From Mesostigma viride (lineage: Eukaryota > Streptophyta > Mesostigmatophyceae > Mesostigmatales > Mesostigmataceae), in NCBI GenBank assembly GCA_009746045.1, contig RPFO01000076.1:604614-668613 (forward strand): a DNA stretch of 64,000 nucleotides. Direction: 5' to 3'. The notes beneath the pieces are model-generated. The model did no database searches. It saw only the letters and a program-made list of their open reading frames with translations, and was not told the origin of the DNA. A program made the position numbers and the translations under genes. Below, in pieces: positions 23,614-35,700 of the stretch. Numbering within the stretch: the stretch's first letter is position 1; the number at the start of each line of letters is the position of its first letter.

Positions 23614-24357
23614 TGGCGCCGTGTGGCACGCTGTCGCCGGCGTGCCGATCTCACCCTGCCCCACGCGGTGTATGCTGGCCTAAGTGGATACGGAAAAAGG
23701 GAGCGGTCCCGCTGGGATTCTATTTCCTTACTTGTTGGGCCTTGCTGAGCTTGTTCAAGAGGATCGCAGTTTGGAGGGCTGCCTGGACAGCCGGGGTGGC
23801 TGACAGTGCAGCCTCCTCCCCCAGTGGCAGGAGGTGGCTTGCCACCTTCCACCCCCCCCCTCCTTGCCCCTCCACCTGCAGCAAGGCCGCCACCACCCTC
23901 ATTAGGTACTCCATGCCCTGGACAAGCTTCCCGGCTGCTGAGCCCAGCTTCTTGAGAAGGGTTTCCATGGCCAATGCAATGTTCACGACAATTTTCCTGT
24001 TCTCCATGTCCCGCCAATGTCCAGGCTTGATTGTCATGACCCACCACCAGATTCCCATCCAATCGTCGCTGGCATCCTCCAGCACTCTCGGCAGCACCCG
24101 CTCCAAAATCCGATATTTCACGCTCTAGGCTCATCTCGGCTCGGCAGTGCCACCCCTTTTGAGGCCTTGAAGTGGCTTTCCGGCCCCTCCATTCCTCCCA
24201 GCGATGCCTTCAAACCTTGCATGAATTTCTCGGCTGCGACCTCTCCCTCCTCGTCCTCCTTGTCGTCCTGATTTTCGGCTTCCGGAGGTGCCCCAACGAA
24301 TGTCGCCAGCCTCGCCCTCGTTTCCTTTCCGACAGCCCCCCCACCTGCCGAAACCTT
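23614..24357 (-). pseudogene. YR-2 gag C-terminus and pol start
   Basis: 24121-23720 reads ERVLPRVLEDASDDWMGIWW, NRKIVVNIALAMETLLKKLG and YLMRVVAALLQVEGQGGGGW, closely matching the YR-1 gag C-terminal third. Below 23700 the pol start is recognisable (AWGRVRSARRRQRATRR) and is cut by the CACTA-like element at 23613. Upstream, an acidic tract (24300-24230) matches the YR-1 Glu run, and a frame change lies near 24125. Confidence 0.85.
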
Positions 24358-25553
24358 AGTTACGTTAAATAGTGCCGGAACTTTTTGCCGCCTGAGGCAA
24401 ATCGGGCCGGAACACTATTTTGCCCGGAATAACCACTTCCGAGCACCCAAGTTAATTCGGCCGAATTAACTTGGGTGCTCGGAAGTGGTTATTCCGGGCA
24501 AAATAGTGTTCCGGCCCGATTTGCCTCAGGCGGCAAAAAGTTCCGGCACTATTTAACGTAACTAAAACCTGGCCTCGTGGAGGGTGGGTTGAATATGAGA
24601 CATCCGCCTAGGCCACTGAGCACGCACCACTAAATGCGCCGGAGCTGTCCGGATTCGAACCCCTGACCTCCAAGGTGCACGGGTTTTAGTTACGTTAAAT
24701 AGTGCCGGAACCTTTTGCCCACTGAGGCAAATCGGTCCGTCACACTATTTTGCCCGGAATAACCACTTCCGAGCACCCAAGTTAATTCGGCCGAATTAAC
24801 TTGGGTGCTCGGAAGTGGTTATTCCGGGCAAAATAGTGTGACGGACCGATTTGCCTCAGTGGGCAAAAGGTTCCGGCACTATTTAACGTAACTAAAACCT
24901 GGCCTCGTGGAGGGGGGGTTGAATATGAGACATCCGCCTGGGCCGCTGAGCACGCACCACTAAATGCGCCGGAGCTGTCCGGATTCGAACCCCTGACCTC
25001 CAAGTTGCACGGGTTTTAGTTACGTTAAATAGTGCCGGAACCTTTTGCCCACTGAGGCAAATCGGTCCGTCACACTATTTTGCCCGGAATAACCACTTCC
25101 GAGCACCCAAGTTAATTCGGCCGAATTAACTTGGGTGCTCGGAAGTGGTTATTCCGGGCAAAATAGTGTTCCGGCCCGATTTGCCTCAGGCGGCAAAAAG
25201 TTCCGGCATTATTTAACGTAACTAAAACCCGTGCACCTTGGAGGTCAGGGGTTCGAATCCGGACAGCTCCGGCGCATTTAGTGGTGCGTGCTCAGTGGCC
25301 TAGGCGGATGTCTCATATTCAACCCACCCTCCACGAGGCCAGGTTTTAGTTACGTTAAATAGTGCCGGAACTTTTTGCCGCCTGAGGCAAATCGGGCCGG
25401 AACACTATTTTGCCCGGAATAACCACTTCCGAGCACCCAAGTTAATTCGGCCGAATTAACTTGGGTGCTCGGAAGTGGTTATTCCGGGCAAAATAGTGTT
25501 CCGGCCCGATTTGCCTCAGGCGGCAAAAAGTTCCGGCACTCTTTAACGTAACT
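24358..25553. repeat. Array of four 206 bp palindromes with tRNA-like spacers
   Basis: Palindromes at 24358-24563, 24688-24893, 25018-25223 and 25348-25553 have a constant 330 bp period; each is centred on GTTAATTCGGCCGAATTAAC and begins AGTTACGTTAAA. The 124 bp spacers carry a tRNA B-box-like GGTTCGAATCC and an A-box-like GTGCTCAGTGG. Spacers 1 and 2 lie in one orientation and spacer 3 is inverted. The third palindrome has one arm of each sequence variant. The array interrupts the YR-2 gag. Confidence 0.92.
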
Positions 25554-25979
25554 ACCTTGGCTGTGCCTTTCGGCTTGGCCATTTTTCGTTGCGCAGGTGT
25601 CATTGCTGGCAGCGCCTCCTCGTTGTCCGCTGCGGGATCTGCCACAGCAGAGGAGTTTTGCCACCGACGCTTTGTTTGGGTCACGTGCGTCCAACACGTC
25701 GGCAACATCAGCGTCACCGGCCAGCCATTGCACGACAGACCTCAGCTAGCTCGAGCTCCACGAGCTGGCGTTCGTCACCCAGTCCTCGGTACCGAAGACC
25801 TGCTTGGCTGCGCCCACAGCCTCTGCGGAGCTGGTGCACTTGGCTAGCAGAGTGGCGAGCTGCTTCGTTTTGGCGCTGAAAGCGGCTGGCGGGTGACTGG
25901 CGGCAGCACCAGCTCGCGGTGTGGGCGTCCCGTCCTCGCGCGCTGCCTGCCCTGCTGTAGCCTTGCGCCCCTTCGGCAT
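25554..25979 (-). pseudogene. YR-2 gag N-terminus
   Basis: It starts MPKGRKATAGQAAREDGTPT, like MPKPGRKPG of YR-1, and includes VFGTEDWVTNASSWSS and DVLDARDPNKASVAKLL, matching the YR-1 gag core. A frame change lies near 25735. It is cut by the palindrome array at 25553. Confidence 0.8.
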
Positions 25980-26515
25980 TGCTGCTCAGGTCCAAAAATG
26001 GCTCCGACAGTGAAGGTTCGACGGACCAGAGGTTCGTTTCCCCTGGCTTGCTGTCGCCACCCTTGTGAAAAGAAAAGAGGCCGACCTTAGTGGGTTCGTT
26101 TTTGTCTTTTTTGCGTGTGACTCATGCGGCCTTGGCCCGGACGGCATTTTTTTGCCACAAACGCTGCGTCTGAACAAATGACGCAAATTGGCGTTCTAAC
26201 TGCCGGCGGCTTACGTAAGGCTGCCGGGGCTATTAGGTCACATCTTGCGCGAGAGAAAAAATCTAGATCTAGTTAATCATTCCGCTATTAACATAGAAGC
26301 CTAGACAGTGGCAGGTTTATATCGCAACGTAGCTCCTGCCACGTAGCTCCTCGCAACGTAGCTCCTGGCCAGGAAAACTGGCCAAATCTTTGGCCACTAC
26401 CGATCGGGATCAGGCCGCACCGGTCTCAAAAGGTATGGCACGTGAACCCTATCACCTAGCTATAGCAGCTACCCTTTCATCTCACTATAAAGAAACTATG
26501 TTCAGAGAACCACGA
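25980..26515 (-). repeat. YR-2 A-type repeat and 5' leader
   Basis: The outermost ~35 bases (TCGTGGTTCTCTGAACATAG then TTTCTTTATAG) match the YR-1 A repeat, after which sequence diverges. The junction at 26516-26517 is AA/TT, as in the other YR elements. Confidence 0.75.
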
Positions 26516-26517
26516 TT

Positions 26518-27262
26518 CTAGATCTTCAAAGAGGCCAGAAAAAACACACTCCAAAAGCGACAGCAGAACAGATGCAAAGAGGAACGCAAAGTCACGCAGA
26601 TGGCAGCATGGGTGCCGCGCAGGGTGCGGAGACCTGTTTGCTCTCAGGCAACTTCAACGCATTTCTGCTGCTCCCACAAGCTAGGTCCAAAACGACAACG
26701 ATACAAGCCAACATGTTTGACATTCTACTTGAGGTTGACGTACGAGAGAGGAGGCTTCCTGTCCCTGGCCTTCGAGCACGCATGTGTCGTTCCTCTCCAC
26801 CAGTTGCCACGTGCCCTCCTGCAAGGCGGCGGTTGCCTGAGACAACTCCTTTGGTGACAGACGGTGGTTGTGCCACGGCAGGTCCTCAATCGTGTGCTGG
26901 GAACTGCGGCAGTGGGCACACGGGACGTGCAGTCGGCTGGGGGGCTCCTGTGGAGTAGACAACGCAGAGGCATCCTCCACTGATGTGCTGTCCCCTTGCA
27001 AGCATATTGTGGTTCGTCTGGCCGATGTGATGCGGGCGACTCGCCTGCAATGTCATCAAATGGTGCGGAGGCATCCTCCTGCGATCCATCCTCCCGCAAC
27101 GTTTGTGGCCCTTGTGACAGGGGTGACCGGTCTCGGTCGACATAAAACGACGCAGGGGCCACCTCTCCCGCGTTTGGTTTGGCAGCAGGTGGTTAGAGGC
27201 TGCACAAAGGACAGAACAGGCACATACGCGTGGTGTACGTAGGTATGACGGTTGTGGGAAAG
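26518..27262. other. Unassigned sequence, possible eroded minus-strand ORF
   Basis: Minus-strand frames 27162-26725 and 27001-26681 overlap. Read together they give a plausible coding stretch with HVPCAHCRSSQHTIEDLPWH, which could be a zinc-binding fragment. No family is recognised and no intact ORF exists. Confidence 0.25.
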
Positions 27263-28271
27263 GAGAAGAAGAAGAAGAAGAAGAAGAAGAAGAAGAAGAA
27301 GAAGAAGAAGAAGAAGAAGAAGAAGAAGAAGAAGAAGAAGAAGAAGAAGAAGAAGAAGAAGAAGAAGAAGAAGAAGAAGAAGAAGAAGAAGAAGAAGAAG
27401 AAGAAGAAGAAGAAGAAGAAGAAGAAGAAGAAGAAGAAGAAGAAGAAGAAGAAGAAGAAGAAGAAGAAGAAGAAGAAGAAGAAGAAGAAGAAGAAGAAGA
27501 AGAAGAAGAAGAAGAAGAAGAAGAAGAAGAAGAAGAAGAAGAAGAAGAAGAAGAAGAAGAAGAAGAAGAAGAAGAAGAAGAAGAAGAAGAAGAAGAAGAA
27601 GAAGAAGAAGAAGAAGAAGAAGAAGAAGAAGAAGAAGAAGAAGAAGAAGAAGAAGAAGAAGAAGAAGAAGAAGAAGAAGAAGAAGAAGAAGAAGAAGAAG
27701 AAGAAGAAGAAGAAGAAGAAGAAGAAGAAGAAGAAGAAGAAGAAGAAGAAGAAGAAGAAGAAGAAGAAGAAGAAGAAGAAGAAGAAGAAGAAGAAGAAGA
27801 AGAAGAAGAAGAAGAAGAAGAAGAAGAAGAAGAAGAAGAAGAAGAAGAAGAAGAAGAAGAAGAAGAAGAAGAAGAAGAAGAAGAAGAAGAAGAAGAAGAA
27901 GAAGAAGAAGAAGAAGAAGAAGAAGAAGAAGAAGAAGAAGAAGAAGAAGAAGAAGAAGAAGAAGAAGAAGAAGAAGAAGAAGAAGAAGAAGAAGAAGAAG
28001 AAGAAGGAGGAGGAGGAGAAGGGGGAGGAGGAGGAGGAGGAGGAGAAGGGGAGGAGGAGGAGGAGGAGGAGGAGGAGGAGGAGGAGGAGGAGGAGGAGGA
28101 GGAGGAGGAGGAGGAGGAGGAGGAGGAGGAGGAGGAGGAGGAGGAGGAGGAGGAGGAGGAGGAGGAGGAGGAGGAGGAGGAGGAGGAGGAGGAGGAGGAG
28201 GAGGAGGAGGAGGAGGAGGAGGAGGAGGAGGAGAATAAGAATAAGAATAAGAATAAGAATAAGAATAAGAA
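27263..28271. repeat. Purine microsatellite: (GAA)n, (GGA)n, (GAATAA)n
   Basis: About 740 bp of nearly pure GAA (~245 units) to ~28003, then ~230 bp of GGA with two interruptions, then GAATAA units into which SDR-1a is inserted. One strand is pure purine, so triplex formation is possible. Apparent poly-Lys, Arg and Phe ORFs here are artefacts of the repeat. Confidence 0.97.
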
Positions 28272-30267
28272 TCGGATTTCTTTGAAAAGAGTTTCTCGAA
28301 GTGAGGCGGGGAATAAGGCCGCTCACGGGAGCCGCCTGGATGGTCGGCTGAACCGGGCGGGTTTGGCAGATGTAACCGGATTTGGCTAATGGCTGGCGAC
28401 CTGGAATTGTTAGTAGGGGCAGTGGCCCTATTGTGCTACAATCTCGAAACAATCTTATGCTTAAAGTTTGACAGGGCCGGGTTTGTTGAACCGGTTTGTT
28501 GAATGATAATTAGAACCTTTCGGAAAGGGTATTTGATTGGTTGTTGTTTTTGTGGTACGGTAGGTGTCGCTACATTCTCAGGTTGGCGTGTTAAGTTAAG
28601 CTCGGTTGCTGATGTCAGCCCCGTGCTAGGGCAGTTTGACTACTTTGGCGGCGTAGTGACATTGTTGTGGTCTTTTTTCTTGTAAACGTTGGCTGAGCGC
28701 CGACGGCTGAGGCTATGGCGGTACAAGAAGTGCCTCACCAGCCTTGCGCTCAGCATGGGTGCGGGGCTAAAATTTGTTAACCAAATTTCCGGCATCCATG
28801 ATCCCTGGCTGCTTAAGGCGGTTGGGATTCATGGCTGCCACTGGCCCGGAATTAGTGTCCGGGTGATCGGGGTTTAAATGCGAAGCGGGGGCTGATGCAT
28901 TATTTAATGGCTGGTTTGTTTGAAAGAAACGGCCAGCTGGCCGGGTTGGGCAAGGGCTAGCTTGCTTGATGGTTCCGTACCTGGGGATGCTTGCGCCTCG
29001 GGTTGGGCTGTCGGCAGGCTGGCCTGCCTTTGAGTTGTCTCGTACCTGGAAATGCTTGCATTCCGGGTTGGGCTTGGCTTGAGGGCCGCCGCGGCTCGGG
29101 GGGGTAAAAAATTTAAGTCACCGTTGTGGGACACGGAGCCTCGGCGCAGGAGGCAAGGGCTGAAAGCCAACTTGATTTCGTAATCAGTGGTATTTCCACT
29201 TTTTTGTACGGAAGGAGTGTTTATGTGCTCGGCACTAGGTTGGTTGCTCTTCAAAAAAGTTGTAAACTGGGCGTCGGCTGGAATCAGCGGCGCCAGTCAG
29301 CAGCTTTTGCTTTGACTTTGTGTTCCGCGACAGCACCCCTTAGCGGACCAGAGAAGAGGTCGGCAACGAGGTCAGCGGGGGCCCCCGAGTGGGGTCAAAA
29401 ATGCGAGCTGTGTCGATTGACAGTGCATGAATTTTTGTGCATTCACAGTCGCTGGGAATTAAATCTGTTTTCTGGCAACGGAGAGCGCCCATCGCGACAG
29501 GACAGCTTTTGACGGGAAAGGAAATGGTGCTTCTTTAGCGGACCGGAGGGCCAGGAAGGGGAGGTTGGGTAATCGCGAGCCATGCCTAAGGAGTTCTTAA
29601 TAGCGGTTCTGTAACCGCTACCTGTCTGTATGCATCTACTTATTGTTTTAACAAAGATGCTGGTGACTATGGTGAGCAAACGGGTGTATGAATCGGATTT
29701 CTTTGAAAAGAGTTTCTCGAAGTGAGGCGGGGAATAAGGCCGCTCACGGGAGCCGCCTGGATGGTCGGCTGAACCGGGCGGGTTTGGCAGATGTAACCGG
29801 ATTTGGCTAATGGCTGGCGACCTGGAATTGTTAGTAGGGGCAGTGGCCCTATTGTGCTACAATCTCGAAACAATCTTATGCTTAAAGTTTGACAGGGCCG
29901 GGTTTGTTGAACCGGTTTGTTGAATGATAATTAGAACCTTTCGGAAAGGGTATTTGATTGGTTGTTGTTTTTGTGGTACGGTAGGTGTCGCTACATTCTC
30001 AGGTTGGCGTGTTAAGTTAAGCTCGGTTGCTGATGTCAGCCCCGTGCTAGGGCAGTTTGACTACTTTGGCGGCGTAGTGACATTGTTGTGGTCTTTTTTC
30101 TTGTCCCACCCACCCACCCTCTTTGGTGGCCTGGTCTGCGCGGGTAATCGCGAGCCATGCCTAAGGAGTTCTTAATAGCGGTTCTGTAACCGCTACCTGT
30201 CTGTATGCATCTACTTATTGTTTTAACAAAGATGCTGGTGACTATGGTGAGCAAACGGGTGTATGAA
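28272..30267 (+). mobile_element. SDR-1a: non-autonomous split-direct-repeat element
   Basis: A1 28272-28683, 883 bp internal, B1 29567-29692, A2 29693-30104, 37 bp linker, B2 30142-30267: the YR-1 plan with no RT or recombinase. A is 412 bp and B 126 bp, and the pairs appear identical. A starts TCGGATTTCTTTGAAAAGAG and B contains CTTATTGTTTTAACAAAG, like YR-1. It is inserted in a GAATAA repeat; deleting it restores the repeat register through a shared AA, with no duplication. Short ORFs in A and in the interior (e.g. 29126-29512, 128 codons) show no known domain. Confidence 0.9.
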
Positions 30268-30547
30268 TAAGAATAAGAATAAGAATAAGAAGAGGAGGAG
30301 GAGGAGGACTCAGGAAGAGGAAGAGAAAGAGGAAGAGGAGGAGGAAGAGGAAGAGGAAGAGGAAGAGGAAGAGGAAGAGGAAGAGGAAGAGGAAGAGGAA
30401 GAGGAAGAGAAAGAGGAAGAGGAAGAGGAAGAGGAAGAGGAAGAGGAAGAGGAAGAGGAAGAGGAAGAAGAAGAGGAAGAGGAAGAAGAAGAGGAAGAGG
30501 AAGAGGAAGAGGAAGAAGAAGAGGAAGAGGAAGAGGAAGAGGAAGAT
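30268..30547. repeat. Purine microsatellite, (GAATAA)n then (GAGGAA)n
   Basis: Continuation of the repeat interrupted by SDR-1a, mainly GAGGAA units with GAGAAA and GAAGAA variants. Confidence 0.95.
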
Positions 30548-31077
30548 TTTAGCATATTGGGGCACCAATGTGCTAGTTGGATGCAGGATGAGGAGACCTT
30601 TCTAACGCCATGCTGACTGCCTGAAACAGACAAGGGACGTGAGAGTTATCAGGTCCCGAAGTCCTGCCGACCGGCGGCGGCGGCAGTGCACACCGAGGCC
30701 GCAGTGGACAGGACACGTGGCAGGCAGGCCCTGCACAGGCTTAGCCTGGACCAGCACGTGACTCAGGTCCATGGAGGCCGAGGGCGCAACGGTCCGGCGA
30801 CTAAGTAGAGACCAATAGGCCAGTCGCGGGCTCTGCAAGGATGCGCATCCGTGCAGAGCTGTGACAGGAACTGCATGGTGATACCTAGTCGCGGAATGTC
30901 AGAGATCCTTAACGCTGCCTGCAGCAAGGATGCAAGGTAGCGGTAAGCAGAGCTCTGGCAAGGTAGCGGTGCACTGTGCGAAGCCGATGGGCGATGCCTT
31001 AGGGCCCGATGGAAATGAGGTTACATAAAGCTATGGCCTAAGGCAGGTCAAGGCAGTTCTTTGCCGACGCACCGTGA
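30548..31077. other. Unassigned leader-like sequence
   Basis: No gene is recognised. It contains a near-duplicated GGTAGCGG...AGAGCTCTGGCAAGGTAGCGG and precedes an ORF on the plus strand, so it may be the 5' leader of an undefined retroelement. Confidence 0.3.
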
Positions 31078-31967
31078 TTGTCACAGTCTTGGAGTGAGCA
31101 AGCCAGCGAGAGCGTTACCTGGGGCGAGGAGCAATTAGGTTGCAAGCTACGCGACCTAGGTCCTAACAGTCGCGACAAGGACCAGGAGCTCACAGCAGCT
31201 GCCTGGCCGGAGTCGCTAAATCGTATTATTGTTTTCGTGATTTCCTGCCATTTCATGTCTGGCGCATCGTCTACGGGCCATCCAGCCGCGGGAGACGAAG
31301 GTCAGAGCTCGCAAGAAGCTCCTTTTTACCCATACCGGCAGCCAGCAAGTGCGCCTACATTGGTGCAGGTGGCATACATTGCAAGAGGGCTTGCCGACGA
31401 GTGTTGGGTCGCAGTTTCGGGGGGGGGTAACCGGGCGGCTGCAGCGGATCCTATAGTGCAAAGGGCCCGCGTGACAAGCGCGCCAGGGGAAGCTGGGCGG
31501 GTGGCCATAGAAGAACTGGTGCGGCTACGCGACGCGTTGGCTATCACAGCTAGCGGCGTTGAGGTGGCGTATCAAGGGGGTCATATTACGCCAGCAAGCC
31601 TTGACCTTGCGAGAGAAGCGTGTAGCCAGATTGTGGCTATAGCTTTGGGAAGCACGCGCCTTTTTAACCACTGGGTGGCTACGGCGGTGCTGGGCGAGGG
31701 AATTCCAGAGACAGACGAGATCCGGGAGGCGAGGAGACGTGAGGAGATCAATCCGTGGGTAACAGCTGAAGTGTTTTCGCAAACTGTTGAGAATTTAGTT
31801 GCTGTGCTTTTGCAAGAGGCAAGGGGGCAGGCAGACAGGTTTGTGATCACCACCAACCCACCTGGAATCTTCACATTTTTGGATACTCCTCGACGCGCGA
31901 GGGCGGCATCGGCACCAGGTCTGTCGGTAACGATTGAGGCCGGGGCTGCGAGGTCGCCAGATAACAT
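31078..31967 (+). pseudogene. Unknown ORF split by Copia-1
   Basis: Open from 31078; a more natural start is MSGASSTGHPAAGDEG at ~31255. The product is helical and Ala/Arg/Glu-rich (e.g. VAIEELVRLRDALAITASG, NPWVTAEVFSQTVENLVAVL) with no recognised domain. Copia-1 interrupts it at DN(I). Deleting Copia-1 and one AACAT continues the frame into 38169-38230 (FHIPTLIARGGYSGEDS) and a TGA. Position before a gag-like ORF suggests the first ORF of a retroelement. Before Copia-1 arrived it would have encoded ~260-320 residues. Confidence 0.5.
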
Positions 31968-32400
31968 AGTTGAATGCCCTTCACCGCTGGCTAGCACGCC
32001 GGCGATGGAGACGGGATTTTTGTTGTTTGGGGAACCCAGGCTTTGTGGGAGGCTGAGCCCGCAGTCGCCACTGATTGCTATTGAACCCTTGCAGCTGGCC
32101 AGGCCGCAAGGAGCTCAGCGGCGCGGCGCTAACCGATAAGGCATGCTCGAGCCTCTAACCCGAGACTACCGGTAGGCTACCCGATAGTGCATGCTCGAGC
32201 CTCTAACCCGAGACTACAGGCACTCAGCGGATCTGTGCTACCGAGGGCGACGGTTCTCTGACCGTCCCGGCGCGCACTGGCTTCCGTACCTTGCTTAGCC
32301 ACCGACTAGCATCTAGACACCAATCTTTGATGCCCACCTGACTAGGCGCCCAGGCCGGCGACTACCGGCCAGCGGATAGATGCCACTCGGGAGCACAACT
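31968..32400 (-). repeat. Copia-1 3' LTR
   Basis: 433 bp, pairs with 37740-38168, preceded on the left by AACAT. Confidence 0.93.
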
Positions 32401-32737
32401 CCCATACTTTCTTTTTAAATAATTATCATAAATTAGTTAAAGCGAGGGGCAATAGGGTAGCACTGACCCTACGTACGTTCAAGTAGAGAAACACGTAACG
32501 GCACACTGACCGTCCCCAAATCCTAAACCCCAAGGAGGGTGCCCTACGCTGGGATCTGAGCACGCCAAAAACACCCGGGCTTTGCTCCCGGCCTCCTTTT
32601 CTACTTGGGTGCAACTGCACCACATGCATCATTATTAGGCACACTGGCCGCCTGTCAGGTCTAGGGAAATGTATTCACAGATGAAAGAAGCGCCCATTCC
32701 CATGCAAAAAGACGACAGGTCACACGGTAAAAAAAAC

Positions 32738-35700
32738 TCATGTCATCATGAGCTGCCGCAGCAGCTTGTACTGAGGCCCCGACAGCATCGCTGGCTTGGT
32801 CAAGGCATCGGCAATATTCTCGCTCTCGGGGATCCACCGCCGCTCATCCAACACCGTGGCGGACTCGGCCAACACAAGGTAATCTAGTTTGGTGGTGGAG
32901 GCGAGCGGGTTATTCAGAAACTCAATTATTGACTTGCTATCTGTGCACAGCCGCATGCGGAGCGACAGCGCCACGCGGGCCTTATCCGCAATCCATTGCA
33001 AAAGATGCTGCACATAACACGCATGGTCGACAGCGGAAATGAACGCGCGACACTCCGCGCGATTGCTGTCTACCACTACCCGCTGATGGATGCGGCTATA
33101 CCAGTCGACAATAGTGGGCTGCCCAGTGGGGCTATCAAGAAAAAAGATGGCCGCCTCCCGCGCGCGCAGCTGCGTGATGGTACGCGACTCCAGGTTCGCG
33201 TCAGAGTAAATGGTCATTGCCACCGGGCGGGTGATATCAACCCCCCACACGCGCAGGCCCGGTGACGCCAAGACTTGCGTCCGAAGATGCTGCGCTCCCA
33301 TGCCCGCAAGCACGGCGTCGGGCGCACGCGCGTAGATGGACAGGTCGGGTCGCACCGTGCCCGCGAGCCACCCCAGCTGGCCGCGCAATTGCGGTCCCGC
33401 GGACGCATCCAGCCGCTCAGGCAGCGATTGCGCGAGCTTGTCGGCGTATTCCTGCTTGGCCGCCATGTCAATGCACCAGCCAACCGGTGTGCGGTGCAAA
33501 GTGTAGGTTAGGCCACAGAAAGGGACGGGGGTGTCGGGGTCCAGCCACAACGTGCGGCTAGTGGGCAAAAGCTTGGCCACAGCGGTTATGAACTGCCGGA
33601 CCCACGCCCGGGGTCCAATAAGCCGCCAGTCATCCCCATGCCATTGCATGAACGCGGGCTCGTGTGGGTTGGGTGTGTGGATGTGAAAGAGGTTGCTATC
33701 GATGCGGGAAAACACCGCCCCCATGCTAGCAAAGATGCGTTCAGCCGTCTTGCGAAAGATGATGGGGCTAGACTGCAGGCCCTCCACACCAAGGAGAAGC
33801 CGCAAGTACACACACCGCAGCTCCCCCTGCCACACCAAAGGGACCTTGACCACATACACCGTGCCACGCCACACTTCCTCGGCCACTGCCGGGTCGCTAT
33901 GGAGAAAGGCCCGCTGAAAATCTGAGCAGGCCATGGCATAGTCCAACCCCCGATCCAACAGCCCCAAGAACACCGATGTTAACACCCGGCTAGTGGTCTG
34001 CGACAGCCCGGGCGTAAACAATTCCTCCTCCGACAACTCAGACGAGCCCCTAAACTCCGTGACACAGGGCCGTACATGAAATGTGACAGGGTCAGTGGGG
34101 AGGACCTGCTTATACTTGAGCACAAACTTCAAGTTCAGCTTTACCGCCCCTTGCGGCACCTCCATCAACTCCCCATACACCCCATACATCGCCCACTCCA
34201 GCTGCGCGCGCAAGAAAGCCGCGCGCCACTTATGGAACTTGACAGGGTCACGGCAGTCCTCCTTAAACTGCGGATAACTAACAGGAGATTTAGTGGCGAT
34301 GCTCCAGGGAAAAATGCCAAGACTGCTGGGGTGACACTTCTGCGGCTGCGTGACATCGGCTACCAGCGGCTCTGCCGTATATTCCGCCCCGCGAATGGCC
34401 CCTACTGCAGTGGCATAATCCTCAGGGTGATTAATAGCCTCGGGGGGACCCCGGCCCGTGAGGGCTGCAAGCGCTACGTGATATTGGTACAAGCCTATGC
34501 TCCCCACCCCCTCGAGGGTCACCAAGCCGGCTGACACAGAAAACCCGGGGAGGGAAACAAAAGGGTTACCTATGAGGGTGATCCCCTTGTAACCCTCTAG
34601 CACTTGCACAGGGACATCTACCCCTAGGATGGGCATGAGCACCTGCCCAGCCACCTTATAGGCCCGCTGCCCGTCAAACCCCGCAACCTCCTTCCAACTA
34701 CTGGGCAGCAAAGGGTAATAGGCCTCGGCCGCCGCCGGGCTCGTGATAGACACGCCTGCCATGGTATCTATGGCCGCAATATGCCTAGAGGGAACATCAT
34801 GAGCTTCAGTCACAACCGTGGGGCACTTATCTGGCATGACGCGGCTGACTTGTGCCGCACCCCCCGCTGCCGCCGCCTTGAGCTTGTCCGCCTTGAGCAG
34901 CTGTCGGAGGACGTGGGCCAGCTGGGAGCCCACGCCCGCGCCTGACGATGTGTCCGGCGCCGCCACGGTGGGCGCTGCTGGGGTCGCGGGGAGGGGCTGA
35001 GGTAGCGCCCCCGCGTCGACCCCGGGGACTTGCTCCGGCGCGGCGCCTGCAGGGGGGTGGGCAACAAGCGCATCATGCACAGCCACCCCAAGTGGGGTGG
35101 GTAGGACAGGTTCCAGCCGGGCCCGCTTGGCCGGCCGGCTATCCACATCCCAACCGAGCTGGCGGCTGTGCTCCTTGGCCGCCTGGACCTGGGCATCGGA
35201 CGCCTTGTACCGATACACCTTATCCCACGGGATGAGATAGTCCCTATGCTCCCAGTGCACCTTCACCCGCCTATGCACCCAGTCCAAATCCACCACCATG
35301 CCTGGCCCTTGCATCTGCCCCCGCTTGCCAAAGGAATTCTCCTTGTGAAACAAGACCAACTCCCCCAGCTCCCACTCCTGCGACAAGTCAGGCTGGGTGC
35401 GGTCTAACTGCCGCCTAACCTCAGCGGTGGTAGCGAGGTGGGCCTCCCAATGGTCTGCCACGTCCGGAGGGTAAATGCCCGACTGCAGCCCCCGCGCGGT
35501 AATAAGACCTAGTCCCTGGGGCAGCTTGAAAAGCACCTGGCTGTTGTACTTGTCCATGAGCAAGCGGCACCACAGCGCGCGTTGTGCATAAGGCTGCCCC
35601 GCGGGCTTGAATCCTAACCCGCTGGCCTGCTGCTTGGCTGCCATGCCCTTTACGCTGCTGATGTGCCTATCAATCAGCCCCAAGTTGCCATGGTCCTGCC

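Larger units (their letters stand above)
13650..26515 (-). mobile_element. YR-2: second kangaroo/PAT-like element, heavily interrupted
   Basis: It starts on the minus strand at 26515 with AATCGTGGTTCTCTGAACAT, the A-repeat start of YR-1. Gag pieces lie at 25979-25554 and 24357-23720, the start of pol at ~23690, and more RT at 15407-13650. Insertions are the palindrome array, the CACTA-like element and, at 13649, Gypsy-1. The recombinase and B repeats are not in the window. Several frameshifts make it a fossil older than its occupants. Confidence 0.85.

Noticed and set aside
24358-25553. tRNA gene in the palindrome array
   Set aside because: Only box-like motifs are present; no full cloverleaf could be drawn because the 5' and 3' halves are separated by a palindrome.
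27230-28452. Long poly-Lys, poly-Arg and poly-Phe ORFs
   Set aside because: Translations of the GAA/GGA microsatellite in different frames.
28503-28685. ORF MIIRTFRKGYLIGCCFCG repeated four times in the window
   Set aside because: Falls in the A repeats of SDR-1a/1b, which by position are non-coding terminal repeats; it changes end at the A boundary.
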